64,000 nucleotides of DNA from NCBI GenBank assembly GCA_964036045.1, contig OZ038381.1, positions 121,399,843 through 121,463,842 on the forward strand, given 5' to 3'. Shown in pieces: positions 48,301 through 58,522 of the stretch. The notes below the pieces were generated by a model. It saw only the letters and a program-made list of their open reading frames with translations, did no database searches and was not told the DNA's origin. A program made the translations under genes and the position numbers. This stretch comes from Eutreptiella sp. 'Long Island Sound 2002' (lineage: Eukaryota; Euglenozoa; Euglenophyceae; Eutreptiales; Eutreptiaceae). Position 1 is the first letter of the stretch, and every line of letters starts with the position of its first letter.

Positions 48301-50850
48301 CCTATGGGGATGGGTGCCGATGGGGACTCATCGGCATTTAGGGGGGCCTATGGGGGCCTACGGGGACCTATGGGGGCTTGTGGGGACCTATGGGGGCCTA
48401 TGGGGGCCTATGGGGTCTATGGGGACCTATGGGGACCTATGGGGACCTATGGGGACCTTTTGGGACCTATGGGGACCTTTTGGGACCTATGGGGACCTAT
48501 GGGGGCTTGTGGGGACCTATGGGGGCCTATGGGGGCCTATGGGGGCCTATGGGGGTCTACAGGGACCTTTGGGGACCTATGGGGACCTTTGGGCACCTTT
48601 GGGGACCTATGGGCACCTTTAGGGACCTATGGGGACCTTTTGGGACCTATGGGGGTCTATGGGGACCTATGGGGACCTATGGGGGTCTATGAAGACCTAT
48701 GGGGGCCTATGGGGGCCTATGGGGACCTATGGGGACCTATGGGGGCCTATGGGGGTCTACGGGGACCTTTGGGGACCTATGGGGACCTTTGGGCACCTTT
48801 GGGGACCTATGGGTACCTTTGGGGACCTATGGGCACCTATGGAGATGGGGGCCGATGGGGATTCATCGGCATCTAGGGGGACCTATGGGGGCCCATGGGG
48901 ACCTATGGGGGCTTGTGGGGACCTATGGGGGCCTATGGGGCCCTATGCGGACCTATGGGGACCTTCGGGCACTTTTGGGGACCTATGGGGGTCTATGGGG
49001 ACCTATGGGGGTCTATGGGGGCCTATGGGGACCTATGGGGGCCTATGGGGACCTTTGGGGGCCTACGGGGGCCTATGGGGGTCTACAGGGACCTTTGGGG
49101 ACCTATGGGGACCTTTGGGCACCTTTGGGGACCTATGCACACCTTTGGGGACCTATGGGCACCTATCGGGATGGGGGCCGAATGGGACTCATCGGCATCT
49201 AGGGGGGCCTATGGGGGCCAATGGGGACCTATGGGGACCTATGGGGGCTTGTGGGGACCTCTGGGGGCCCATGGGGGCCTATGGGGGTCTATGGGGCCTA
49301 TGGGGTCTATGGGGACCTATGGGGACCTATGGGGGCTTGTGGGGACCTATGGGGGCTTATGGGTACCTTTGGGGGCCTATGGGGGCCTATTGGGGCCTAT
49401 GGGGGCCTATGGGGACCTTTGGGGACCTATGGGCACCTTTGGGGACCTATGGGGGCCTATGGGGACCTTTGGGGACCTATGGGGAACTTTGGGCACCTTT
49501 GGGGACCTATGGGGGTCTTTGGGGACCTATGGGGACCTATGGGGGTCTATGGAGACCTATGGGGACCTATGGGGGCCTATGGGGGCCTATGGGGACCTAT
49601 GGGAACCTATGGGGGCCTATGGGGGCCTATGGGGGTCTACGGGGACCTTTGGGGACCTATGGGGACCTTTGGGCACCTTTGGGGACCTATGGGCACCTTT
49701 GGGGACCTATGGGCACCTATGGAGATGGGGGCCGATGGGGACTCATCGGCATCTAGGGGGACCTATGGGGGCCTGTGGGGACCTATGGGGACCTATGGGG
49801 GCTCGTGGGGACCTATGGGGGCCTATGGGGGCCTATGGGGGCCCATGGGGGCCTATGGGGTCTATGGGGGCCTATGGGGGCCTATGGGGCCCTTTGGGGA
49901 CCTATGGGCACCTTTGGGCACCTTTGGGGACCTATGGGGGCCTATGGGGACCTTTTTGGACCTATGGGGGTCTATGGAGACCTATGGGGGACTATGAGGG
50001 CCTATGGGGGCCTATGGGGGCCTATGGGGGCCTATGGGGACCTTTGGGGACCTGTGGGCACCTTTGGGGACCTATGGCGGCCTATGGGGACCTTTGGGGA
50101 CGTGTGGGGACCTTTGGGCACCTTTGGGGACCTATGGGGATCCATGCGGACCTATGGGGACCTATGGGGGTCTATGGAGACCTATGGGGACCTATGGGGG
50201 CCTATGGGGACCTATGGGGACCTAAGGGGTGCCTATGGGGGCCTATGGGGGCCTATGGGGGCCTATGGGGGTCTACAGGGACCTTTGGGGACCTATGGGG
50301 ACCTTTGGGCACCTTTGGGGACCTATGGGCACCTTTAGGGACCTATGGGCACCTTTAGGGACCTATGGGCACCTATGGGGATGGGGCCGATGGGGACTCA
50401 TTGGCATCTAGGGGGACCTATGGGGGCCTATGGCGGCCTATGGCGGCCTATGGGGGCCTATCGGGACCTTTGGGGGTCTATGGGGACCTATTGGGTCCTA
50501 TGGGGGCCTATGGGCACCTTTGGGGGCCTATGGGGCCCATTGGGGCCTATGGGGGCCTATGGGGACCTATGGGGGCTTGTGGAGGCCTATGGGGGCCTGT
50601 GGGGACCTATGGGGACCTATGGGCACCTTTGGGGACCTATGGGGACCTATGGAGGCCGATGGGGACTCATCGGCATCTAGGGGGACCTTTGGGGACCTAT
50701 GGTCACTTTTGGGGACCCATGGGCACCTTTGGGGGCCTATGGGGGCCTATGGGGGCCTATGCGGGCTTATGGGGACCTATTGGCACCTTTGCGGACCTAT
50801 GGGCACCTTTGGGGGCCTATGGGGGCCTATGGGGGCCTATGGGCACCTTT
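42353..50850 (+). repeat. main 10-bp satellite array (ATGGGGGCCT / ATGGGGACCT)
   Basis: About 8.5 kb of 10-bp units begins at the same AAATATTGTGGGCGCTT junction as the smaller blocks. Because 10 is not a multiple of 3, each forward frame reads the same decapeptide MGAYGGLWGP in a different phase, so all three forward frames stay open. The reverse strand meets TAG in CATAGG. The very long open frames here are therefore by-products. Segments of about 490 bp are duplicated (43.81-44.30 and 44.30-44.79 kb). From 45.65 kb a GATGGGGGCCGATGGGGACT variant recurs about twelve times. The array ends in a T-run near 50852. Confidence 0.95.
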
Positions 50851-51616
50851 TTTTTTGCCACTTTCCATGCTCACACTTTTCCCCCATTTTCCCATTTTGG
50901 TGTTCAAAGTCTTTTTTACTTTTGTACTGCCATGTTTCTGATTGTACAAGGTGGTTCCCCAATGATTTTTCAATTGTGTCCTCCCTTTTTGTTTTTTTCA
51001 TTTGGGGGGGGGGTTGATTTAGATTTAGGCATAGTTTCTCCTAATTTCCTCTAGGCATTAGACCCCTAGACCCACCTCCAGTAGATAAGAATATCAGACA
51101 TCTTCTTGGATAGACCGAACACACAACATCCCTAATCAGACATCAGACATCAGACTTTATACACATAGCTGGGAATGGAGGAACAAAAGTTTTAAGATGG
51201 ATATCCACCATTATTTCCAAGGGTGGAAGCCCAGCATGCCATATGTCACGCGATGGGGACTAAGGCATTCTGTGTACCGTGATGCCCTTCATTGGGGCAT
51301 CCGTTTGTGGTTTGGGCCAAAGGGGTTGGGCAGAGAGGGCATCAGGTTTGGCATGCATGCAACACATGCGGAAGAAGCATCATGCACCAAAACACATGTT
51401 GGTATACATCATGTGATATGATATGATGCGCAATATGCATAAGTGGATCACATTTGACATTTCGGATCAGACATTAAACAATGATGCTTCTTGTGGTCTT
51501 CTGCTTTGCTCATATGGTGCTCTTTTGTGTATACAATGTGTTTGTGGGTTGGAGAGTCATGAGTAGTTGCAAGGGGGGTGGTGGTTGATGAGAATGGTGG
51601 CATGGTTGGAAGGGGG
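50851..51616. other. non-coding stretch between satellite and pogo-type element
   Basis: It contains T-rich sequence, the (ATCAGAC)3TTT copy at 51135-51158, and a 74-codon open frame at 51197-51421 with no recognisable motif. No gene is supported. Confidence 0.4.
51135..51158 (+). repeat. (ATCAGAC)3TTT, right of the satellite domain
   Basis: It is identical to 16054-16077, in the same orientation, 35 kb away. A further single ATCAGACATC lies at about 51093. Confidence 0.8.
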
Positions 51617-51665
51617 AAAGTCCCCGTATAAACTCCCCCCCCCAAAATGTATACCTTGGGGTATA

Positions 51666-51730
51666 GATTTCGGCAGAACGCCCAATAAGGCTAGGGGGGT
51701 ATAAATTTTGGGGGGGTATAAATATTGGGG
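51666..51730 (+). promoter_or_regulatory. left subterminal direct repeat with TATAAAT boxes, possible transposase promoter
   Basis: Two TATAAAT sequences lie about 60-80 bp before the ATG at 51788. The same 65-bp repeat occurs after the gene at 53480-53544, so it may also be a transposase binding site. The promoter role is inferred from position only. Confidence 0.35.
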
Positions 51731-51787
51731 GAGAGGTACTGCGTGGTCTTTGTCGCTTGTCATTCAGAGCTGTTTTGTGTTGGCGGC

Positions 51788-53399
51788 ATGGAACATTCAG
51801 ATTCAGAATCCGATTTTCAACTGCATGAGGTAGACCCTGTGGTTGATGGGTTTTCTGATGAATTTTCCGAGACACGTTTTGAGGAGCACCAGGAACGTGA
51901 CAGTGGGCAAGAGGCCGACAGTGATGATGTGGACAGTGGCAATGACACTGATGGTGCAGACATTCATAATGCTGATGACGTCCAACCCGCTGATGATGCC
52001 GTTGAAACTGAAAACAAAGGTACTGGGAAAAAACGAAAACGGCGAGCTGAAACAGATCTTGCGTTCCGCCTTCGTGTGTGTCGACATTTTCATGAATGTA
52101 AAAACAAGAAGGCAACTGCTCGCAAATTCCAAACTCAGCCAAAACAAGTGCGCCTCTACTTGGTACAAGAGAACGACTTGAAGGCACAAGTGGTTGCAGG
52201 CAAGAGGAAAGCACGCCGTGTGAGTCGTGTGGGCAACAAACCAAAGCACCCGGTGTGGCAGAAGAAGGTACTGGACTGGGTGAAAGACATGCACGCGACG
52301 ACGCCTTGTGAAGCATGCGACCCGGCTACTGAAGGCACTGACCAACAAAACTGAGCTGTCCAACAAGCTGCTGCTGAGTTGGAAAAAAAGGAACAATAAA
52401 TCATTTGTTCGGACAAAACGCCGGGTCAAGCATGCGGATGACACCCTGATGAAGGCTGCCCAGAAATTTCATCACTCCATGCGACGGGCAGCAACCTTGG
52501 GTGTTGACATTGGACTAGGTATGGGACAATTTGATCAAGACGTGATCGCAAACATGGATGAGAAAGGAATATCCATAACCGCTGATCGTAAGGTGCTTGT
52601 TTCCAAAGGAACTGAAAGCAGAACCCTTGACGGTCCCTTTGGAACTGTTTCACTGAAGCGTTTTGCTACCGTTGTCCTTACTGTTTTCAGAAAAGCACAA
52701 CTTGTGAAGCCATTCATTATATTTCGTGGACAAGGCAAACGCCTTGGCACTGAATCCTTAAGGTGGGACAGCAGGGTTGTTGTTCATTTTCAGGAAGAGG
52801 CCTGGATGGATGCCAAAGGTATGGAGACCGTGTACGTGCCACTGTGGCAACGTGCCGTAAAACAGCTACCCCACAAGAAGGTACTCTTGGCAGATGCCTT
52901 GGGTGCACACTTCAAGAAACAGGTCTTATGTATGTTCCATGCCGCCAACACTTGGGTGTGTCACATACCGGAAGGAACCACCTCTTTTTTACAGTATCTG
53001 GATGTCCATTTTTTTGCTGCCTGGAAAGATTCTTTGCATAATATTCTTGATGATGTTGCTGAAATTCTGGAGGAGGCTGGTACGAAACGCGTTTCTGCTT
53101 CAGAAAAACGTGTGCCTGTCACCAAAGCAGTGGCTGATGCTTGGGAGGCCACACTACAAAAAACTGATGCCAAGCGTGCAGAGGCTTTTGGCAAGCTAGG
53201 ATATACATGGGGTCATGGAGAGGTTGTTAGCCTGCGGTCATTGCCAGAGTACAAGTTTGATCCAAATGAGCATGTCATGGATGTGTGTGTAACTGGTGCT
53301 GATGGAGCTGGGGCAGCACCTTCTGCTGCTGTGGCCCATGCCTCCAGCAGCGTTTTGAATGTCAAGAAGCAAACCACAATCACCGCCTTCTTCAAGTGA
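51788..53399 (+). pseudogene. pogo/Tigger-like DDE transposase with one frameshift and C-terminal PIP-box-like motif
   Basis: ATG 51788 starts an acidic N-terminus (DSESDFQLHEVD) followed by a basic linker and a helix-turn-helix-like DNA-binding region (FRLRVCRHFHECKNKKATAR). Between about 52285 and 52330 the frame shifts by one base, and the second frame runs without interruption to TGA 53397-53399. The catalytic core is that of the DDE_1 family. It has IANMDEKGI (Asp codon 52557-52559), KPFIIFRGQGKR, LLADALGAHF (Asp 52893-52895) and IPEGTTSFLQYLDVHFFAAW (Asp 53001-53003). The family usually has N-x-DET, DN and LQPLD, so some motif residues are altered. The last residues QTTITAFFK fit the PCNA-binding consensus Q-x2-[ILM]-x2-[FY]-[FY]. 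The enzyme would cut and join transposon ends in the nucleus. The frameshift makes this copy probably inactive unless it is a sequence error. Confidence 0.75.
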
Positions 53400-53571
53400 G
53401 TGACCATTGCAGTGGTGTTGAGATTGTACTTTGGATTTGTTCGTGTTGTGTTTCCTTGTGCAGGGCTGAAGGGGGTACAGATTTTGGCAGAACGCCCAAT
53501 AAGCCTAGGGGGGTATAAATGTTGGGGGGGTATAAATATTGGGGGGGGTATACATTGGGGGGGGGTTTACT

Positions 53572-53617
53572 CCGAGTATACGGCCGTATACTTTCGAGTA
53601 TACGGCCGTATACTCGG
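53572..53617. repeat. perfect 21-bp-arm hairpin with TTCG loop
   Basis: The arms at 53572-53592 and 53597-53617 are exact reverse complements around TTCG. Each arm contains the 16-bp palindrome GTATACGGCCGTATAC. It overlaps the right end of the pogo-type element. Confidence 0.85.
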
Positions 53618-53895
53618 GAGTGTACGGCAAGAATACTTCTCCAATACTTCAAGTATATTGACAAATACCTTACAATTCACAGATTGCCACACAAAGGTGT
53701 GGGTCTATGGAACCGGCTTCGTGGTTTTTTCACTCCCTCACCCCTATTTTTAGGGTGCTAAACTCCTTTTTCTCATATCCCATGGGCACACGGAATGACT
53801 AGGTACATGTGGCAAAATGGCTGTTCTGGGGAGGTAGGCAATCTTGGTATGCCAGGTTATGCTCACCACAGGAGTGGCCTATTGGTTATTCAAGG
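53618..53895. other. non-coding spacer between two transposons
   Basis: No gene or clear repeat was seen beyond an AATACTTC duplication just after the hairpin. Confidence 0.4.
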
Positions 53896-54923
53896 CCGCC
53901 CTAGTGACCCAGATTAAAATCAATATGGTGAATTTCAATTTTAATATATGAACCGGTTAACATATTAATCTCGCAAATATTATCATGTTAATGTTGAATT
54001 TTTTTGATTGGGTCATTTGTACTCATTTTTCCATGCACATATGACGACCCATAAGGGGTGTTACGTGGTATATTGTTGCACAACGGTATGGTACAAATGT
54101 TCCAATGTTGTGTTGGTGGGTGTCTTGGACACCCTCCCCCTCCGGTTGCCCGCTTTCCCCCGCACTCCACACCACCATGTTCCTTTCTATAGCTTTGCTT
54201 ATGCCTCTCTCTCGGGACACCCTTACCAAGCTTAGCATGACGCTCGTGCATTTGAGTGGGGCCAAGAGTTTGCGGGACCCTTCGGTCTCCCAACTCCTTG
54301 GTGAGTGGGTGGCTTCCTCCCCTTTGGCCAAGGCCCGTTGGGCCGAGGCCACGGAGGTTGGCTACCCCTCCCTCATTCGCGACAATTAAAAGGAGGCGGT
54401 GAAGCAATATACCTCCCTCCTCTTCCCGGCCCCGGACCTCATCGGCCTACTCATGGACTTGAACGTCCCCAAGATTGGCTTTCGGCACATGTCGGAGCAT
54501 ATGAGCCGCCGGGCGCCGGCCTACACGGCCGCAAAGGGCCTCCGGTCGCCCAAGCCGATCCCCACTCGGGATAAGTTCACGGACACGTGGAAGGAGTTTG
54601 TCACCCCCCTTGACGTGCGGCCGCCCGTGTCCATCCGCGACCCCCCCGCGAATGGGCGCTCTTGGCCACTAATCTCATGGGCCCGGTACGTCCAATCACG
54701 TCCATCGCTAGTGGACACCATCGATTGGACAAGGTCTCCCACCTTCATTGTGCGTGGGGATGCGTACCCGTGCACCGGTGGTAGTTGGACCCAACTCTCC
54801 ATTGGGCTCCTCAACCACGGCGCACGGGGCCGCACATCCCCCTACTTGTGGTTCATAGGGATGGCCGTGTGCGGGGACAATGACATGGCGGCACTAGCAA
54901 CCATATGGGCCGACAACTTGAAG

Positions 54924-55073
54924 GTTTGTGCACCATTCGTTGTTTGTTAATTTTTGCGTTAATTTCTCGAGATTAATATCTAGATTTCGGTTAATATTAA
55001 CGCCGACTGAAAAATTAACTTAATATTGATCTCGAGAAATTAATGCAAATATTAATCCATGTCCTTTTTGTAG
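54924..55073 (+). other. 150-bp intron with internal inverted repeat
   Basis: It is phase 0: AAG|GTTTGTGC ... TTTTTGTAG|GTATTGCAG, with coding text on both sides (ATIWADNLK then VLQSIQDCKKF). TTAATTTCTCGAGATTAATAT near its left end is inverted, with one change, near its right end (TAATATTGATCTCGAGAAATTAA), so most of the intron can fold back on itself. Confidence 0.65.
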
Positions 55074-56179
55074 GTATTGCAGTCCATACAAGACTGCAAG
55101 AAGTTCTATTGGGTGTCGCGCTCGGTGCCAAGGGGGTTGGTCATCGGGGGAGACCAACCCTTCGTGCGGCGCTTCATCGGTGTGTCCACCTCGCCCATGG
55201 TGGGCTCAATTTACAAGATGGGGGTGTGAGACAAGGTTGTGGCGGCATGGGTCAACGTGCTGACCCGGTGCACGTTGGACCGTGAGGAGGCGGCCTGCCT
55301 CCGCTACAAGGACACCGGCCGTAGCTTGGAGAATGGGGGATGCATAGGGGATCCACATATTGTGGTTGACCAGTGGGTGGTTTTCCTCTGCATCCTCCAT
55401 TGTTGCATGGCCATAGGCCGGCTCCAAGTGGCATTCATCCAGACACGCCTCGTGGACGTCCCCAAGGAGAACACCGACGCCGTGCAACGGGTCCTCTACC
55501 GGGCCCGCACGGGTGTGAAATTGGGTGCCCTGGTGGCACCCAATGGAGAGTAGGCCCGTGCGTTGTTCTTCGCGTGGGAGGAATTTGGCTCGTTGTTGGC
55601 TCACGTCCCGGAGGACGGTGAATGGCAAGCCGTCGTGGCTGTGGGTGACCTCCTCCGGGAGTTGTACACGGACAAGCCGCTGCGCGGGGACCTACGTGCG
55701 GCTGAGGTGGCGTGCGCCTACCGTGCACATTGTTGCAAGGAGGCGTGCCCATCAAAACTACCTCCTCTATTTGGAGGAGGATGTTACCGAGGCCGTGGCC
55801 AACGCTCGCCGCTTGGGGGTTTGTTTGGGTGCCGTGTGCGCGGATGTTGTTGAGAGCCTCAACGCCATCCTTAAGCGCGCATACAATGACCACTCGGGCG
55901 GCGGGGGGGGGGAGATGATGGGGGCAACCCAACTAGAACGGGAGGCGAAGGTAGTTTCGCAACTGTGGGAGTGGTGGTTTTTACAATTTGACCTCCCGTT
56001 GCGCAACTACGGGACCCCCCATACCGCCCCATGCACCATGGCCAAACTCATGGCCACCCGTAGCCCCGCGCCCTCCACCCTTGCTTCCCCTCCGCCAGCT
56101 TTGTTTTCGCCTTGCCATGGACGCGTCGGCAATGCAAAAGATTTTGTCCGACATGTTGGTAGCCAACAATCGAGCCCTG

Positions 56180-56384
56180 GTGTGTTTTCCTTGTGCACGC
56201 TTGCTTTTGTGGTACCATTCATGTTCGGGGCGAGTTTGTTAATATTTCGAGATTAATATTAATAGTCGCGTCCATTAATGTTTAGGATATTAATTAATTT
56301 TTCGGTCGATAATATTGATTTCAAGACATCGACTCGGGGGCTTAAAAATTGAAAAAAAAAATTTTCACGTGTGTCTCTCCACAG
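56180..56384 (+). other. 205-bp AT-rich intron
   Basis: It is phase 0: CTG|GTGTGTTTTCC ... CTCTCCACAG|ATGGCCC. It contains ATTTCGAGATTAATATTAAT near 56242, the same motif as in the first intron and in the transposon's subterminal regions. Confidence 0.55.
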
Positions 56385-57442
56385 ATGGCCCAAGTGGAGG
56401 CACCATTGGCAGTAGCAGCTCCACCACCAGCTCCAACTGCTCCGCCAGCCCTGCCACCAGCCGTGGAGAGTCGCCCGCCGCCCGCGCGCCCATTAGAGGA
56501 GTCAAGCGACGACTCCTCGGATAGGGGAAAGAAGGAGAGGAAGGAGAAGAGGAAAAAGAAGACGGAGAAGAGGGAGAGGAGGCAGAGGGAGAGGCGCCTT
56601 CCGGGCGGTAACGGACTGGGGGCCCGGTGCTTTGAGGAGCCACTAGGGGAGGGGGGGGGCGCATGGGGGGGGGTCAACAGCCTAAACTCCCTGCCCCTCC
56701 TCCCCGTCCACGCTCCCCTCGTCCACCCCCCCCCCCTCTTCCTTGCCCCCCCCCCGCTCATGCTGGCCTATACCCCCCCCCCAGCCCCTGGCGCGGGGGC
56801 GATCCCCTGGTGAGCCCAGGTGCTGGAGTAGGGTTGTGCGGGGGATCAACCCCTCCCCCCCCCCCCCGCGCACAGCCACATGACAGCCATGTGTATTTTC
56901 CAGAGGTTAGTCCGGTGGTTGATTCGCCGGAACGAGGGGGAACATAGCGGCACCTGGGGTAAGGATGCCTCTAGGGGGGCGGGGGGGTTTGGGTCTGGAA
57001 ACCCCTCCTTGGTGCCCCCCTCGCCCCCATGCTTGAGACCACCGGTGTGGGTAGTTTGCCGGCATGAAATTTGCTGTTTGACCCCCGCGCCATCCGTTTT
57101 CAGACAGCGCACTACCAGGTGGTGCTACAGCACTAGACCCAGCAAGGCTGGGTCAAGCAGTGGCGGTAAGGCAAGGCCGTCGTGTTCGAGGTTGATTGGG
57201 GCACTGTCCTCGCCATGCCCCGACCCATTTATGATCCGGGATGTCAGCCCTCCTACCAGGGCCTCATCCCGAACTCCCGGAGCGCGAAGGCGGCCTCGGT
57301 GGCCGCGAACGTTGCCAAGCCAGAGGCCAAATGGGCCCCAACGGCCAGCGTGGCAGCCCCCATTGCGGCCCCTACGGAAGCGTCTCACTTTCAAGATGCC
57401 ATGGGGGCACTACAAGTAGCAGGCACGAGTGCTACGTTTCAC

Positions 57443-57629
57443 GTATGGTGCCTGTTTGTTTCGCTTAATTTTTAGGTCGCCAGCATTCATTTCTCGAGGT
57501 TAATGTTTAATCTTTGAACTGCCGGTCAAAATATTAAAAGTTCAAGCTTAATATTAATGTCGAAAGATTAAAAAAAATTCCCCAGAAAAGTTAATTTACA
57601 CTTCTATTGTTTTTTTTTTATGTTTGTAG
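57443..57629 (+). other. 187-bp AT-rich intron
   Basis: It is phase 0: CAC|GTATGGTGCC ... ATGTTTGTAG|GGTGCC. It contains ATTTCTCGAGGTTAATGTTT and TTAATATTAATGTCGAAAG, again related to the subterminal motif. The exon frames on both sides (TSATFH and GADAVVNTTHARPIRL) look coding. Confidence 0.55.
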
Positions 57630-58522
57630 GGTGCCGACGCCGTGGTCAACACAACGCATGCCAGGCCCATCAGGTTGGCCCGGCGAGACGGTAAGGGATC
57701 CCCGGAAGTACGACCCACCCTTGGGCCTTGCTCTCTTGCGAGGTGTCCATGACTGGGAGACCTCGAGTGTGGTGAGCGGCGTGTGGGTGACGTCACGTCG
57801 CTTCGGGCCCAGCGAGTGGGCTGGGATGCAAGAAGTGGGGTTTGCGGGGGGGGGGGGGGGGCGGGGATGAGGGACGGGGAGGAGGGGGGGGAGTGGGGGG
57901 GCGTCCACTAGGACCGCACCACTCCCCCCAAGCCAAGCCGCAACCCAACCCCCCCCCCCCAATCCCCCCCAAAGAAACGAAGGTTCTCCTTCGAGTCCGG
58001 GTTGGAGAGCGGCGACGCGTTGGTCCCCCGACCCCCACCGCACGGACTACGAAGCCCGTCGCCGCCCCCAAACTGCCCCACCCCCCCCAACACCGCCACC
58101 GCACACCCCTCCACCCCCCGAACAAGACCGACATCCCCAAGGTTTGGAGTGCAACGGCTGAGCAGAAGGACGGCCGTCCCGACGATCCAATCGTCGGGAC
58201 GGTCGCTCAGGTCCCCTACCCCACCTGGGTAGAGAAGGGCACCGTCCGCGGTGTCCATCGGCGGAAGGGTGGTGCCATTTGGGTGGAATACCCGGGCGGC
58301 TCCACCCTCTACGAGGTGGCCCGGCACCTTCTCCTCCCCACCCCCGAGGAGGCCGCGCGGTACCGGGAAGAGGCCCGGTCGGGCAAGAAAAAGTCCCCAC
58401 CCCTTGCCCCCGCAACTAACCTCCGGAACCCGAACCCTACCACCGAACCCACTAACCCCGCTAACCCCCCATCCCGACCCACAAAGACGTGGGACCCCCT
58501 TACGGGGTCCCATGAGGTGTGA

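Larger units (their letters stand above)
51624..53583 (+). mobile_element. pogo/Tigger-type DNA transposon
   Basis: Imperfect inverted ends contain CCGTATA, a C-run and AATGTATACC (51624-51655 on the + strand, 53547-53583 on the - strand). They enclose a transposase gene. Just inside, two 65-bp direct repeats (51666-51730 and 53480-53544) differ at about three positions and contain GGCAGAACGCCCAATAAG and two TATAAAT boxes. The size of about 2 kb fits an autonomous pogo-like element. Target-site TA duplications were not clear. Confidence 0.6.
54105..58522 (+). pseudogene. multi-exon D-D-E transposase-like gene with three in-frame stops
   Basis: Exon 1 (about 54105-54923) reads SLRDPSVSQLLGEWVASSP, a TAA at 54387-54389, then FRHMSEHMSRRAPAYTAAKG and FIVRGDAYPCTGGSW (candidate Asp 54759-54761). 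Exon 2 (55074-56179) has LVIGGDQPFVRRFIG (Asp 55152-55154), TGA at 55227-55229, TAG at 55551-55553 and a register change near 55745. It then reads VVESLNAILKRAYNDH (Glu 55852-55854) and LWEWWFLQFDLPLRNYG. Exon 3 (from 56385) is Pro-rich with a long Lys/Arg/Glu tract. An exon ending at 57442 and one starting at 57630 follow. The last part (to 58522) contains VEKGTVRGVHRRKGGAIWVE and LYEVARHLLLP, which resemble a small Tudor/chromo-type barrel. Two Asp and one Glu in order support a DDE enzyme; the superfamily is uncertain (KDZ-like is one option). Confidence 0.5.

Noticed and set aside
42353-50850. Very long open reading frames (up to 899 codons) of MGAYGGLWGP repeats
   Set aside because: They follow automatically from a stop-free 10-bp unit read in any forward frame. 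Three overlapping frames are open at once, so they are not evidence for a gene.
54105-55553. Alternative genetic code
   Set aside because: TAA, TGA and TAG all occur in the same frame, which fits mutation better than reassignment of one codon.
56342-56761. Minus-strand frame opposite the Pro/Lys-rich exon
   Set aside because: The plus strand has a splice acceptor and an in-frame ATG there. The minus frame is a mirror of low-complexity sequence.
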